A stretch of DNA of 64,000 nucleotides, taken from Micromonospora sp. KC606 (GTDB lineage Bacteria; Actinomycetota; Actinomycetes; Mycobacteriales; Micromonosporaceae). The notes under the pieces were generated by a model. The model was not told where the DNA came from. It made no database searches and worked only from the letters and a program-made list of their open reading frames with translations. The DNA lies in NCBI RefSeq assembly GCF_004348675.1, contig NZ_SMKN01000007.1:1-64000 (forward strand), written 5' to 3'. Position numbers and translations under genes: made by a program. Positions 10,633 through 19,569 of the stretch are shown piece by piece (the first letter of the stretch is position 1; each line of letters starts with the position of its first letter).

Positions 10633-11820
10633 TCAGCGGCGCCTGCCGCCACCCGGCCGGTTGCCCCCGCCGGCCCGCCCGCCACGGGCGGCGTTCTGCC
10701 GCTTGCCGGCCGGCCGGGCACCCACCTTGGGCGCGCTGCCGGCCAGCGCCGCCGCCTCCGGGTCGAGCGCGTCGGCGTCGCCCTCGGCCGGCCGTGGCGC
10801 ACCCTTCGGGGTGACCTCGCCGCGGGCGAGCGCGCCGCGCCGGGCCAGCACCCGCTTGTTGTGCGCGGCGATCCGCGGCTCCTGGTCCTTCAGCATGACC
10901 AGGAGGGGGGTGGCCAGCAGGATCGAGGTCAGGAACGCCACCGCCATACCGACGAAGAGCACCAGACCCAGGTCCTTCAGGGTGCCCGCGCCCAGCAGGC
11001 CGGCGCCGATGAAGAGCAGGCCACCGACCGGGAGCAGCGCCACCACCGAGGTGTTCAGCGACCGCATCAGCGACTGGTTCAACGCCAGGTTGGCCGCCTC
11101 GCCGTACGTCTGGTGGTTGTTGGCGGTGATGCCCCGGGTGTTCTCCTGAACCTTGTCGAAGACCACCACCACGTCGTAGAGCGCGAAGCCCAGGATGGTG
11201 AGGAAACCGATGATCGTCGACGGGGTGACCTCGAAGCCGACCAGCGAGTAGATGCCGGCGGTGAGGATCAGGTTCATGAACAGCGAGACGATCGCGGCGA
11301 CCGCCATCCGCCACTCGAAGCGGATGATCAGGTAGATCGCCACCACGAGCACGAAGATGACCAGGCCGAGCAGGGCCCGGGAGGTCACCTGCTCACCCCA
11401 GGCCTTGCTGACCTGGTTGCCGCTGATCTGGTCGGCGCTGATCCCGAACTCCCGGGCGATCTCGTCCTTGACCTCGATGGCCTGCTCCGGGCTGAGCTGT
11501 GAGGTGCGCAGCTCGTAGTACTCGCCGCTGGTGCTGCCGACCTGCTGCGCGGTGACCACCTCGGCGCCGCCGCCCTTGGCCGCCAGCGCCTCCTCGACCT
11601 TCGCCTCGGCCTGGTCCAGGGTGCCGACGCTCGCCGGCACCTGGAACGAGTTGCCGCCGGCGAACTCGATGCCGAGGCTGAACTTGAGCGTCGCGAAGCT
11701 GAGGATCGCGATCAGGACCAGCACGCCGGCCAGGGCGAACCAGAGCTTGCGGCGACCGACGACCTCGAGCCCGGCCTCACCGCGGTAGAGCCGGCTCGCG
11801 AGACCACCTTCACCAGCCAT
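10633..11820 (-). CDS. secF: Protein translocase subunit SecF
   Basis: A 395-residue SecF with six predicted membrane segments: TM1 near residues 25-45, a large first periplasmic domain starting after GIEFAGGNSFQV, and five helices in the second half (TIIGFLTILGFALYDVVVVFD is the conserved region of TM4). With SecD it uses the proton gradient to pull preproteins through SecYEG. The ATG at 11820 is chosen because AAGGAGG lies 6 nt upstream and the secD stop ends 1 nt before, so the two are translationally coupled. The C-terminal tail of about 90 residues is Arg/Gly/Ala-rich and probably disordered. Confidence 0.96.
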   Translation of the reverse strand: MAGEGGLASRLYRGEAGLEVVGRRKLWFALAGVLVLIAILSFATLKFSLGIEFAGGNSFQVPASVGTLDQAEAKVEEALAAKGGGAEVVTAQQVGSTSGEYYELRTSQLSPEQAIEVKDEIAREFGISADQISGNQVSKAWGEQVTSRALLGLVIFVLVVAIYLIIRFEWRMAVAAIVSLFMNLILTAGIYSLVGFEVTPSTIIGFLTILGFALYDVVVVFDKVQENTRGITANNHQTYGEAANLALNQSLMRSLNTSVVALLPVGGLLFIGAGLLGAGTLKDLGLVLFVGMAVAFLTSILLATPLLVMLKDQEPRIAAHNKRVLARRGALARGEVTPKGAPRPAEGDADALDPEAAALAGSAPKVGARPAGKRQNAARGGRAGGGNRPGGGRRR

Positions 11821-11821
11821 C

Positions 11822-13702
11822 TCAGGCCTCCTTGACACGCGGGGTGCGGGGGTTGGTCTGCTCGGTGCGGGCCGGCAGGGCCCGGCCGAGACCGCTGACC
11901 CGTGGGGAGAGGAACGCCCTGGTCCGGGCGAACATCGTCATGATCGGGTGCCGGAAGAGGAAGACCACGACCAGGTCGAGCACCGTGGCCAGACCGAGGG
12001 CGAAGGCGAAGCCCTTCACCGTGCCGACCGAGACGACGTAGAGCACCACCGCCGACATCAGGGTGATCGCGTTCGCCGAGATGATCGTCCGGCGGGCCCG
12101 GATCCAGGCGCGGGGCACCGCGCTGCGCGGGCTGCGCCCCTCCCGGATCTCGTCCTTGAGCCGTTCGAAGTAGATGACGAACGAGTCCGCCGCCACGCCG
12201 AGCGAGACGATCATGCCGGCGATGCCGGCGAGGGTGAGGGTGAAGCCGATCTGCCGGCCGAGGACCACCAGCGCGCCGAAGACCAGCAGCGCCGAGAGCA
12301 CCAGGCTCAGGAAGATCACCGAGCCGAGCAGCCGGTAGTAGAAGAACGAGTAGAGGATGACCAGCAGCATGCCGATGCCGGCGGCCAGCAGACCCGCCCG
12401 CAGGTGGCTCTCGCCCAGGGTGGCGGTGACGTTCTGCTGCTCCTGTTGCTCGAAGGTCACCGGCAGCGCGCCGTAGCGCAGGTTGCCGGCCAGCGCGTTG
12501 GCGTCCTTCTGGTTGAAGTTGCCGGTGATCTGCGAGTCGCCGGTCAGCACGCCCTGGATCTCCGGCGAGGAGACGATCTTGTTGTCCAGCACGACCGCCA
12601 CCCGGCACTTGCCGTCCTGCCCGAGGGCTGACGCGTCACAGGCGTTACCGGTGTTGTTGAACGCCTCCCGGGTCAGCTCGGTCCACTTGCTCTGGCCGCC
12701 ACCGGTGAAGTTCAGGCTGACCACCCACTGGCTGGTCTGGTCGAGCGCGGCGTCGGCGTCGGAGACGTCGGTGCCGAGCACCTTCGCGACGTCGAGCAGG
12801 TTCTTGACCGCGCCCCCCTCGCAGGCGACCGCCCGCTGCTTCTCGTCCTTGACCGACCCGGCGGGACGGGCGTCCAGCTGGGCGCAGGTGATCGTCGGGA
12901 CGTTGAACTGCATCTCCGGCGTCAGCACGGCCACCTCCTGCGGGGAGAGCGCGCCGAACGGCTTGAGCCGCTCCGCCAGGGAGGGGTCGGTGGCGAGGTC
13001 GGCCGGCGCCTGCAGGCCGCTCGCCGCGGCCCAGGCTGCGGCGCCGACCTTCTTCTCGACCGCCGCGCGCTGCTCCTGGATGCTCTGCGGCACCGGGGCG
13101 GCGTCGGCGCTCGGCGAGGCCGATGCGGACGGGCTGGCGCTGGGGGTCGGCGCGGGGGCGCCGCCACCCTGGCCACCGGCGCTCGGGGAGGCGGTCGCCT
13201 TCGCCGGGGCGCTGCCGGACGGCTGCGGCGACGGGCTGCCCGAGGGCTGGGGCGACCCGCTGGCCGACGGCGACGGGGCCGGGGTGGCGACCGCGCCGCC
13301 ACCGTCGGTGATCTTCAGCACCTTACGGAAGCGCAACTCGGCGGCGGTGCCGACGCCGCTCATGTCGCGGTTCTCGCCGGGCAGGGAGATGACGATGTTC
13401 CGGTTGCCCTCGGTGACCACCTCGGCCTCGGCCACGCCGTAGGCGTTGACCCGGCTCTCGATGATCTGCCGGGCCTCTTCGAGGTTCTCCGGGGTCGGCG
13501 GCCTGCCGTCGAGGGTGTTGGTGGCCTCCAGGGTGAGCCGGGTGCCGCCGACCAGGTCCAGACCGAGCCGAGGCTCCAGCCGGTCCTTCCAGCCGCCGCT
13601 CGCCCCGCCCGAGAAGAACACCAGAAGATAGAGGACGACGAAGATGAGCCCGAGTACGGCGAGTTGCCGCCCGGGGCGCATCTGTCCCTGAGGTGGTGCC
13701 AC
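11822..13702 (-). CDS. secD: Protein translocase subunit SecD with low-complexity insert
   Basis: A SecD of about 626 residues. TM1 (LAVLGLIFVVLYLLVFFSGG) is followed by the P1 periplasmic domain (RLGLDLVGGTRLTLEA) and five C-terminal helices (GVAADSFVIYFERLKDEIREG is the SecD signature). Inside P1 there is a stretch of roughly 75 residues made almost only of Pro, Ser, Ala and Gly (complement of about 13105-13295), not part of the E. coli-type fold and probably an exposed flexible linker. The GTG at 13702 is chosen; its AGGGAG is 11 nt away, and an ATG at 13681 is an alternative. It lies between yajC and secF, as usual. Confidence 0.95.
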   Translation of the reverse strand: MAPPQGQMRPGRQLAVLGLIFVVLYLLVFFSGGASGGWKDRLEPRLGLDLVGGTRLTLEATNTLDGRPPTPENLEEARQIIESRVNAYGVAEAEVVTEGNRNIVISLPGENRDMSGVGTAAELRFRKVLKITDGGGAVATPAPSPSASGSPQPSGSPSPQPSGSAPAKATASPSAGGQGGGAPAPTPSASPSASASPSADAAPVPQSIQEQRAAVEKKVGAAAWAAASGLQAPADLATDPSLAERLKPFGALSPQEVAVLTPEMQFNVPTITCAQLDARPAGSVKDEKQRAVACEGGAVKNLLDVAKVLGTDVSDADAALDQTSQWVVSLNFTGGGQSKWTELTREAFNNTGNACDASALGQDGKCRVAVVLDNKIVSSPEIQGVLTGDSQITGNFNQKDANALAGNLRYGALPVTFEQQEQQNVTATLGESHLRAGLLAAGIGMLLVILYSFFYYRLLGSVIFLSLVLSALLVFGALVVLGRQIGFTLTLAGIAGMIVSLGVAADSFVIYFERLKDEIREGRSPRSAVPRAWIRARRTIISANAITLMSAVVLYVVSVGTVKGFAFALGLATVLDLVVVFLFRHPIMTMFARTRAFLSPRVSGLGRALPARTEQTNPRTPRVKEA

Positions 13703-13933
13703 GGCTGTCGTGTCTCCCTGTAACGGTCGCGCCGCCGGTGCGGTGGCGGCGATGTCGGACCGGGGGCCCGGCCGACGTGCTCCACGGAGCCGGCGCCGAC
13801 GGTCGGCACGACCGCCCGCCGCCGACGCGGGAGCGTCGTATAGGCGGGCGCGCCGCTCCGGCGTCGGACGCCGGCTCACCTGTCCAGTTGTCCTGTCACC
13901 CCGCCCGGCCGTGGAGGGCGGGCGGGATGACCG

Positions 13934-14284
13934 TCACTCCTTGACGGCGTCCGCGTCCCCGGCGACCGGCTCGCTCGTCGACTCGGTGCTCTCGGCCCTG
14001 GCGACCACCCGGGCGATGGCCGGCCTGGCGTAGCGGGTCTGCACGCCGGGAGCCACCTCGAGCAGCACGGTGTCGTCATCCACGCCGGTGACCGTGCCGT
14101 AGAGCCCACCGATGGTGACGACCTCGTCCCCGGCGGCGAGCCCCTTCTGCATGGCCTCGGCCTCGCGGCGGCGCTTCTGCTGCGGCCGGATCATCATGAA
14201 GTACATGACCCCGAAGAGCAGGGCGATCATGATGATCGGCGTCAGACCACCGGCGCCTCCGCCGGACTGTGCTGCGTAAAGCAC
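13934..14284 (-). CDS. yajC: Preprotein translocase accessory subunit YajC
   Basis: A YajC of about 116 residues: a single membrane helix (LTPIIMIALLFGVMYFMMI), the conserved RPQQKRRREAEAMQKGL segment and a small beta domain (GDEVVTIGGLYGTVTGVDDD). It associates with SecDF in the membrane. The GTG at 14284 has GGAAGG 9 nt upstream and is preferred to an ATG at 14302. The acidic tail after residue 95 is variable in the family. It sits between ruvB and secD. Confidence 0.93.
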   Translation of the reverse strand: MLYAAQSGGGAGGLTPIIMIALLFGVMYFMMIRPQQKRRREAEAMQKGLAAGDEVVTIGGLYGTVTGVDDDTVLLEVAPGVQTRYARPAIARVVARAESTESTSEPVAGDADAVKE

Positions 14285-14421
14285 GGTGTGCGACCTTCCC
14301 ATTGGCCCCCGTCCGGCACCGGAGCGCCGGAGCGGAGGCGGATTCTCACATCCTGTACAGACCGCGGCGAGTCTAATCCCTGCGCCTGAGAACGCCGAAT
14401 GCGGTGCAGATCACGTTCGGA

Positions 14422-15486
14422 TCACGGCTGGTCGGGCGCGCTGGAGAACAGATCGGGTGCGGCTGGGGCATCGATGCCAAATGTACCATTTGGCGGCGTA
14501 CGGCCCAGGTGTCGCCAGGCCGCCTCGGTGGCCACCCGCCCCCGGGGCGTCCGGGCCAGCAAGCCGGCCCGCACCAGGAAGGGCTCGCAGACCTCCTCCA
14601 CGGTGTCGGGCTGCTCCCCCACCGCCACGGCGAGCGTGGAGAGCCCGACCGGGCCACCCCGGAACGAGTCCACCAGCGCGGTCAGCACCGCCCGGTCCAG
14701 CCGGTCCAGGCCGAGCGCGTCGACGTCGTACACCGTGAGAGCGGCCCGGGCCGTCTCCAGGGTGACCACCCCGTCGGCCCGGACCTCGGCGAAGTCCCGG
14801 ACCCGGCGCAGCAGCCGGTTGGCGATCCGGGGCGTGCCGCGCGACCGGCCGGCGATCTCGGTGGCCCCGTCGTGGGTGATCGGCACGCCGAGGATCCGCG
14901 CCGAGCGGTGCAGCAGCGTCTCCAGGTCGGCCGGGGAGTAGAAGTCCAGGTGCGCGACGAAGCCGAACCGGTCGCGCATCGGGCCGGTGAGCAGGCCCGA
15001 CCGGGTGGTGGCGCCGACCAGGGTGAACGGCTCGACGTCCAGCGGGATGGCGGTGGCGCCCGGCCCCTTGCCCACCACCACGTCGACCCGGAAGTCCTCC
15101 ATCGCGCTGTAGAGCAGCTCCTCCGCCGGCTTGGCGATCCGGTGGATCTCGTCGATGAAGAGCACGTCGCCCTCGGCGAGACTGGTCAGGATCGCCGCCA
15201 GGTCGCCGGAGCGTTCGATCGCCGGGCCGCTGGTCACCCGGATGGCCGAGCCCAGTTCCGCGGCGACGATGTTGGCCAGGGTCGTCTTCCCGAGGCCGGG
15301 CGGCCCGGACAGCAGGATGTGATCCGGCGGCGAGCCACGGCGCATCGCGCCCTGTAGCAGCAGGTCGAGCTGGTCGCGGACCCGGTGCTGGGCGATGAAC
15401 TCGTCCAGCCGCTTCGGGCGGACGCTGGCCTCCGCGTCCAGCTCGGCGTCGTCGACGTACGCCGAGACGAGGCCGTCGTCGGTCAT
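14422..15486 (-). CDS. ruvB: Holliday junction branch-migration helicase RuvB
   Basis: A 354-residue AAA+ motor that drives branch migration with RuvA. Walker [10 protein letters not shown] (about residue 61), Walker B DEIHR, sensor 1 GATTRSG and the arginine-finger region GPMRDRFGF are all present, followed by the winged-helix C-terminal domain ([16 protein letters not shown]). A short Ala/Pro-rich tail ends the protein. The ATG overlaps the ruvA stop by 4 nt. It is part of ruvCAB behind a LexA-like box. Confidence 0.97.
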   Translation of the reverse strand: MTDDGLVSAYVDDAELDAEASVRPKRLDEFIAQHRVRDQLDLLLQGAMRRGSPPDHILLSGPPGLGKTTLANIVAAELGSAIRVTSGPAIERSGDLAAILTSLAEGDVLFIDEIHRIAKPAEELLYSAMEDFRVDVVVGKGPGATAIPLDVEPFTLVGATTRSGLLTGPMRDRFGFVAHLDFYSPADLETLLHRSARILGVPITHDGATEIAGRSRGTPRIANRLLRRVRDFAEVRADGVVTLETARAALTVYDVDALGLDRLDRAVLTALVDSFRGGPVGLSTLAVAVGEQPDTVEEVCEPFLVRAGLLARTPRGRVATEAAWRHLGRTPPNGTFGIDAPAAPDLFSSAPDQP

Positions 15487-16085
15487 CGGGTCCGGCCCAA
15501 CAGCCGGATGGCCTGCTTCAACAGGACCGGCACGGGCGGCGTCTCCCCGCCGACGGTCTCGGCGACCGCCGCGACCGCCTGGTCGGCCTGCGCGGCCGTC
15601 CAGCCGAGCCCGACGAGGGCCTGGCGGACCTGCTCGGGCCAGGCCCCGGCGGTGACGCCGGCCGCGCCGTCGACGCCCACCGGCACCGGGCCGATCCGGT
15701 CCCGCAGCTCCAGCACCAGGCGCTCGGCGCCCTTCTTGCCGATGCCGGGGACCCGGGTCAACGCCGCGGTGTCGGCGTTGGCGATGGCCTTACGGACCGC
15801 GTCCGGGGTGTGCACGGCGAGCACCGCCTGGGCCAGCCGGGGGCCGACCCCGCTGGCGGTCTGGAGCAACTCGAAGAGCTGCTTGGCGTCGTCGTCGGCG
15901 AAGCCGTAGAGGGTGAGCGAGTCCTCCCGGACGACCAGGCTGGTGGCGAGCCGGGCCGGCTGGCCGACCCGCAGCTCGGCGAGGGTGCCGGGGGCGCACT
16001 GCACCGCCAGGCCCACCCCGCCGACCTCCACCACCGCGTGGTCCGGACCGGTCGCGGTCACCGTGCCGCGCACGCTGGCGATCAT
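15483..16085 (-). CDS. ruvA: Holliday junction-binding protein RuvA
   Basis: A 200-residue protein that forms the tetramer holding the four-way junction. It has the N-terminal OB fold ([20 protein letters not shown]), tandem helix-hairpin-helix motifs ([13 protein letters not shown] and [20 protein letters not shown]) and the C-terminal domain III that contacts RuvB. The ATG at 16085 overlaps the ruvC stop in an ATGA, and its own stop overlaps the ruvB start, giving a tightly coupled ruvC-ruvA-ruvB operon. Confidence 0.97.
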   Translation of the reverse strand: MIASVRGTVTATGPDHAVVEVGGVGLAVQCAPGTLAELRVGQPARLATSLVVREDSLTLYGFADDDAKQLFELLQTASGVGPRLAQAVLAVHTPDAVRKAIANADTAALTRVPGIGKKGAERLVLELRDRIGPVPVGVDGAAGVTAGAWPEQVRQALVGLGWTAAQADQAVAAVAETVGGETPPVPVLLKQAIRLLGRTR

Positions 16086-16609
16086 CGTGCTCCTCCTCGT
16101 CGTACCCGGTCGGCGGCGGCGGCCAGCTTCGAGCGGGTGCCGCCGCGCCACACGTGGCAGATGGCCAGGGCCAGGGCGTCGGCCGCGTCGGCCGGCTTCG
16201 GCGGCTCGGGCAGCCGCAGCAGCCGGGTCACCATCGCGGTCATCTGCTTCTTGTCGGCCTGACCGGAACCGGTCACCGCCGCCTTGACCTCGCTGGGCGT
16301 GTACGTCTGCACCGGCAGTCCGGCGCGTGCGCCGGCGAGCACGGCCACCCCGCTGGCCTGGGCGGTGCCCATCACGGTGCGAACGTTGTGCTGGCTGAAG
16401 ACCCGCTCCACGGCGACCGCGTCCGGCCGGTGCTCGGCGACCAGGTCGGTGAGCGAGCGGTCCAGGTGCAGCAGGCGCAGGGCCAGGTCGTCGTGGGGAT
16501 CGGTGTAGATGACGTAGTAGGCGATCAACGTGCAGGGGCGGCCCGGCACGCCCTCGACCACGCCGACTCCGCACCGGGTCAGCCCCGGGTCGACGCCCAG
16601 CACGCGCAC
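16082..16609 (-). CDS. ruvC: Crossover junction endodeoxyribonuclease RuvC
   Basis: A 175-residue Holliday-junction resolvase with an RNase H-like fold. The acidic catalytic residues are visible in [19 protein letters not shown] and [12 protein letters not shown]. The GTG at 16609 is preferred over the ATG at 16651 because GGGGAGGAGG precedes it and the fold starts right there. It is the first gene of the ruvCAB operon; a LexA-like box lies 24 nt upstream of the start. Confidence 0.96.
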   Translation of the reverse strand: MRVLGVDPGLTRCGVGVVEGVPGRPCTLIAYYVIYTDPHDDLALRLLHLDRSLTDLVAEHRPDAVAVERVFSQHNVRTVMGTAQASGVAVLAGARAGLPVQTYTPSEVKAAVTGSGQADKKQMTAMVTRLLRLPEPPKPADAADALALAICHVWRGGTRSKLAAAADRVRRGGAR

Positions 16610-16632
16610 GCCGCCTCCTCCCCAGCCGCCAG

Positions 16633-16648
16633 CAGTACGTGTGTTCGA
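16633..16648 (-). promoter_or_regulatory. LexA (SOS) box-like site upstream of ruvC
   Basis: On the minus strand the site reads TCGAACACACGTACTG. Its left half TCGAAC is exact and its right half is degenerate relative to the actinobacterial SOS consensus TCGAAC-N4-GTTCGA. It ends 24 nt before the ruvC GTG. DNA-damage control of ruvCAB is known in relatives. Confidence 0.6.
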
Positions 16649-16758
16649 CACCCTACTGGTGCCCGCCGACGACCGCCGGGCCGGACACGCCGCCCGGGCG
16701 GGGAGCCGGGCCGTCCGGAGGAACTCGTCGACGCCGGCACGCGCGACCGGCCGGGCGG

Positions 16759-17325
16759 TCAGCGGGGGCCGATTCCCTCCAGCACCCCGTCGACGACCCG
16801 CTCGGGAAGGATCCGCTCGTCGAGCTCCGGATGCCAGCGCAGCATCCGCTGCATCAGCATCGGACCGGTGAGCAGCGCCATCGCCACCTCGACGTCGAGG
16901 TCGGCCCGGAGCTCGCCGGTGCGGATCCCGCGCCGTAGCACCTCGCGCATCAGCTGCCGGCGCGGCTCGATGATGTTCTGGTAGAGCTGGTAGTGGTCCG
17001 GGCTGCGGTTTACCTCCGGCACCAGGCAGGGCATGATCCGCGCGGCGCGGGGGTCTATGTGCCGCCCGACGGCGCCGACGAGCAGCACCAGGTCGTCCCG
17101 GACGGAGTAGCCGGCCGGCTGTGGCACGACGCCCCTGAGTCGGCGCAGCGCGTCCAGCAGAAGCGCGTCCTTGCCCGGCCAGCGCCGGTAGATGGTGGCC
17201 TTGCCGACCCCGGCGCGGGCCGCGATCGCCTCGATGGAGAGCGTCTCGACGGTGCTGCCCTCGGCGAGCAGGTCGAGGGTGGCCTCGATGATGGCCTCGT
17301 CCGCGGTGGAAGTCATGTCGGACAT
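16759..17325 (-). CDS. TetR-family transcriptional regulator
   Basis: A 188-residue TetR-type repressor. The N-terminal helix-turn-helix reads [28 protein letters not shown] (about residues 28-56 in two contiguous parts). The C-terminal ligand domain resembles the TetR_C family common beside drug exporters. It follows the MFS exporter by 10 nt on the same strand, so both are probably co-transcribed and the protein likely represses the pair from the operator at 18984-19006. A small GGACA-T-TGTCC dyad (17320-17330) spans its start codon. The start is not certain; a second ATG is at 17316. Confidence 0.85.
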   Translation of the reverse strand: MSDMTSTADEAIIEATLDLLAEGSTVETLSIEAIAARAGVGKATIYRRWPGKDALLLDALRRLRGVVPQPAGYSVRDDLVLLVGAVGRHIDPRAARIMPCLVPEVNRSPDHYQLYQNIIEPRRQLMREVLRRGIRTGELRADLDVEVAMALLTGPMLMQRMLRWHPELDERILPERVVDGVLEGIGPR

Positions 17326-17335
17326 TGTCCCGAAC

Positions 17336-18898
17336 CTAGGCGGTTCCGGCCAATTCCCGTTCGCCCACCGGCGTGCCGGCCGGCCCGGTCGCCCGGCCGG
17401 GCATCCACCGCAGCACGACGAGGATGCCCAGGGCGGCCACCGCCGAGGCGACCCCCGCCGCCCAGTGCATGGCCGACACGTACGACGCGTTGGCCGCCGC
17501 GATCAGCGTCGGCGCGGCCGGCCCGAGCTGGGCCGCCGCCGCGTACGCGCCGGAGACGGACTCGGTGGCGGCGTCGCGGGCCGACGCGGGCAGCCGGTCG
17601 ACGGCGCCGGCGATGTCCGCGCGGTAGACCGCGGAGAGCAGCGAGCCGAGCACGGCCACGCCCAGCGCGCCGGCGACCTGCCGGACGGTGTTGCTGACCG
17701 CGGAGCCCACGCCGGCCTTCTCCCGGGGCAGCGCCGACATGATGGACTCGGTGGCCGGCGGCATGATGTTGGCCATCCCGGTGCCCTGGAGGAAGAAGAG
17801 GACCAGCACCACCCAGATCGGCGTGGTCTCCCCGACGAAGGCGAGGCCGCCGAGCGCGACCGCGGTCAACGCCAGCCCCACGACTGCGACCGCCCGGCCG
17901 CCGTACCGGCGAACCATGGCCGCGCTGCGCGGGGCGAAGAGCAGCTGGGCGCCGGCGAAGGGCAGGAAGAGCAGGCCGGTCTCCAGCGGGCTGTAGCCAC
18001 GGACCAGTTGCAGGTAGAACGAGCTGAAGAAGAAGAAGCCCATCGCGGCGAAGAAGACCAGCCCGATGATCACCACCGGTGCGGCGAAACGCGGCACCCG
18101 GAACAGCCGGACGTCCAGTGACGGATGGTCGCTGCGCCGTTCGTGCGCGATGAACAGGGCCAGCAGCGTCAGCCCGCCGACGACCGAGAGCCACACCAGC
18201 GGGCGGCCGAAGCCGTGCTCGCCGCCGTCGATGATGCCGTAGGTCAGGGCGACCAGACCCACCACCGAGAGCAGCACGCCGAGCAGGTCCACCCGGCCGG
18301 GGTGCGGGTCGCGCGACTCGGGCACCAGCAGCGCCACCAGGACCACGCCGACCGCCACCACCGGCACGTTGATCAGGAAGACCGAGCCCCACCAGTAGCG
18401 TTCCAGCAACGCGCCGCCGAGGATCGGACCGATCGCCACGGCGAGTCCCACGGCGCCGGCCCAGACGCCGATCGCCCGGCCCCGTTCCCGAGGGTCGAAG
18501 ACGTTGGAGATGATCGACAGGGTCACCGGCATGATCGCCGCGCCGCCCACGCCCATCAGCGCACGCGCCGCGATCAGCTGGCCGGGGGTCTGCGCGTACG
18601 CCGACAGCAGCGACGCCAACCCGAAGAGCACCAGCCCGATCATCAGGAAGCGACGCCGCCCGGAACGGTCGCCGAGCACGCCGCAGGTGAAGAGCAGCCC
18701 GGCGAAGACCAGCGTGTAGGAGTTGATCGCCCACTCCAGCTCGCCCTGGCTGGCGCCGAGGCCGTGCACCGGGTCGGCCAGGGTGCGCAGCGCGACGTTG
18801 AGGATGGTGTTGTCGAGCACGACGACGAGCAGGCTGACCACCAGCACACCGAGGATCGCCCAGCGCCTGGGATGTCCGGTGTTCTCGTGCGGTTCCAT
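17336..18898 (-). CDS. MFS drug exporter, DHA2 (14-helix) family
   Basis: A 520-residue major facilitator with about 14 membrane helices, the size of the DHA2 EmrB/QacA branch of proton-driven drug exporters. Typical motifs are [16 protein letters not shown] in TM1, [13 protein letters not shown] (motif A after TM2) and [21 protein letters not shown] (motif C of antiporters). The downstream TetR gene and the A/T-rich upstream region with a dyad suggest inducible expression. The substrate cannot be deduced. Confidence 0.9.
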   Translation of the reverse strand: MEPHENTGHPRRWAILGVLVVSLLVVVLDNTILNVALRTLADPVHGLGASQGELEWAINSYTLVFAGLLFTCGVLGDRSGRRRFLMIGLVLFGLASLLSAYAQTPGQLIAARALMGVGGAAIMPVTLSIISNVFDPRERGRAIGVWAGAVGLAVAIGPILGGALLERYWWGSVFLINVPVVAVGVVLVALLVPESRDPHPGRVDLLGVLLSVVGLVALTYGIIDGGEHGFGRPLVWLSVVGGLTLLALFIAHERRSDHPSLDVRLFRVPRFAAPVVIIGLVFFAAMGFFFFSSFYLQLVRGYSPLETGLLFLPFAGAQLLFAPRSAAMVRRYGGRAVAVVGLALTAVALGGLAFVGETTPIWVVLVLFFLQGTGMANIMPPATESIMSALPREKAGVGSAVSNTVRQVAGALGVAVLGSLLSAVYRADIAGAVDRLPASARDAATESVSGAYAAAAQLGPAAPTLIAAANASYVSAMHWAAGVASAVAALGILVVLRWMPGRATGPAGTPVGERELAGTA

Positions 18899-18983
18899 GT
18901 GCGGTTCTCCCCCCGGACGCCCGGCCGCAAAATACGATACGGGCGCGACTCGTAATACGCCCCGAGCGTATGGTGCCGCCTTC

Positions 18984-19006
18984 CGATACGGAACGGTTTC
19001 GTATCG
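18984..19006. promoter_or_regulatory. 23-bp dyad, probable TetR operator
   Basis: CGATACGGAAC (18984-18994) and GTTTCGTATCG (18996-19006) pair at 10 of 11 positions around one G. A further CGATACGG copy lies at 18935-18942, just ahead of the MFS gene. The dyad is on the MFS side of the MFS/VOC divergent gap and fits control by the TetR gene downstream of the MFS gene. Confidence 0.6.
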
Positions 19007-19090
19007 CTTGTGATGGGTGTCACCGACAGGCCGGCCGGTCGTCCCGCGCCGGCTTCGCGCCGGGCGGCCCGGGCACCCGGCGCCCTTCCG

Positions 19091-19104
19091 CTCAAGAACT
19101 TGAG
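19091..19104. promoter_or_regulatory. CTCAAG-AA-CTTGAG palindrome
   Basis: An exact 14-bp palindrome 40 bp upstream of the MerR-type promoter. It shares the CTCAAG/CTTGAG core seen there, so it may be a second site for the same regulator or the old promoter of a lost divergent regulator gene. Confidence 0.4.
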
Positions 19105-19141
19105 TACGTAGCAGTTGGAACCACGGCGACGGCTGCGAGGG

Positions 19142-19172
19142 TTGACCTCAAGCCGACTCAAGGTTGCACGAT
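19142..19172 (+). promoter_or_regulatory. MerR-type promoter with 19-bp spacer
   Basis: TTGACC (19142-19147) and CACGAT (19167-19172) are 19 bp apart, the over-long spacing typical of promoters activated by MerR-family regulators. Inside lies an ACCT...AGGT dyad (19145-19164) that resembles SoxR-like boxes. Seven bases separate the -10 from the ATG at 19180, predicting a leaderless mRNA. Confidence 0.55.
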
Positions 19173-19179
19173 TGCGGTC

Positions 19180-19569
19180 ATGCCAATGGGCCTCAGGGTG
19201 GAGATCTTCTCGGCGGACCCGGATCGGTCCTCACGCTTCTACGAACGGGTCCTGGGATTCGCCATCGAGGACCGCCAGGTGACCGACGGACGCCGGTACG
19301 TGGCGATACGCCGCGACGACGTGCGGATCGGCATCGGCGAAGGCGGCGTGGATGTGCCCCGGGAGGTCCGAGCCGTTCCGGCAGGCACCGAAATCGTGCT
19401 GGAAGTGGACGACGTGCGCCGGGAGTTGGCGTCCGTGGCTACGGCTGGCTGGCCGCTGGAGTCTCAGCTGCGCCGGCAGCCCTGGGGGCTGGAAGACTTC
19501 CGGCTCTTCGACCCGGACGGCTACTTCCTGCGCATCACCGCCCGACACCCCTCTCCCAACGAGAGCTGA
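19180..19569 (+). CDS. VOC-superfamily (glyoxalase/bleomycin-resistance fold) protein
   Basis: A 129-residue VOC protein with two beta-alpha-beta-beta-beta repeats: LRVEIFSADPDRSSRFYERV begins the first and DEVDD-type strands with FRLFDPDGYFLRI end the second. Members bind metals or small molecules and include glyoxalases, dioxygenases and antibiotic-binding proteins; nothing here identifies the ligand. The ATG at 19180 is supported by the promoter geometry. A MerR-type promoter implies induction by a redox or electrophilic signal. Confidence 0.8.
   Translation: MPMGLRVEIFSADPDRSSRFYERVLGFAIEDRQVTDGRRYVAIRRDDVRIGIGEGGVDVPREVRAVPAGTEIVLEVDDVRRELASVATAGWPLESQLRRQPWGLEDFRLFDPDGYFLRITARHPSPNES

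Noticed and set aside
14404-15486. Plus-strand open frames opposite ruvB and ruvA
   Set aside because: Composition artefact opposite certain ruv genes; no ribosome site or motif.
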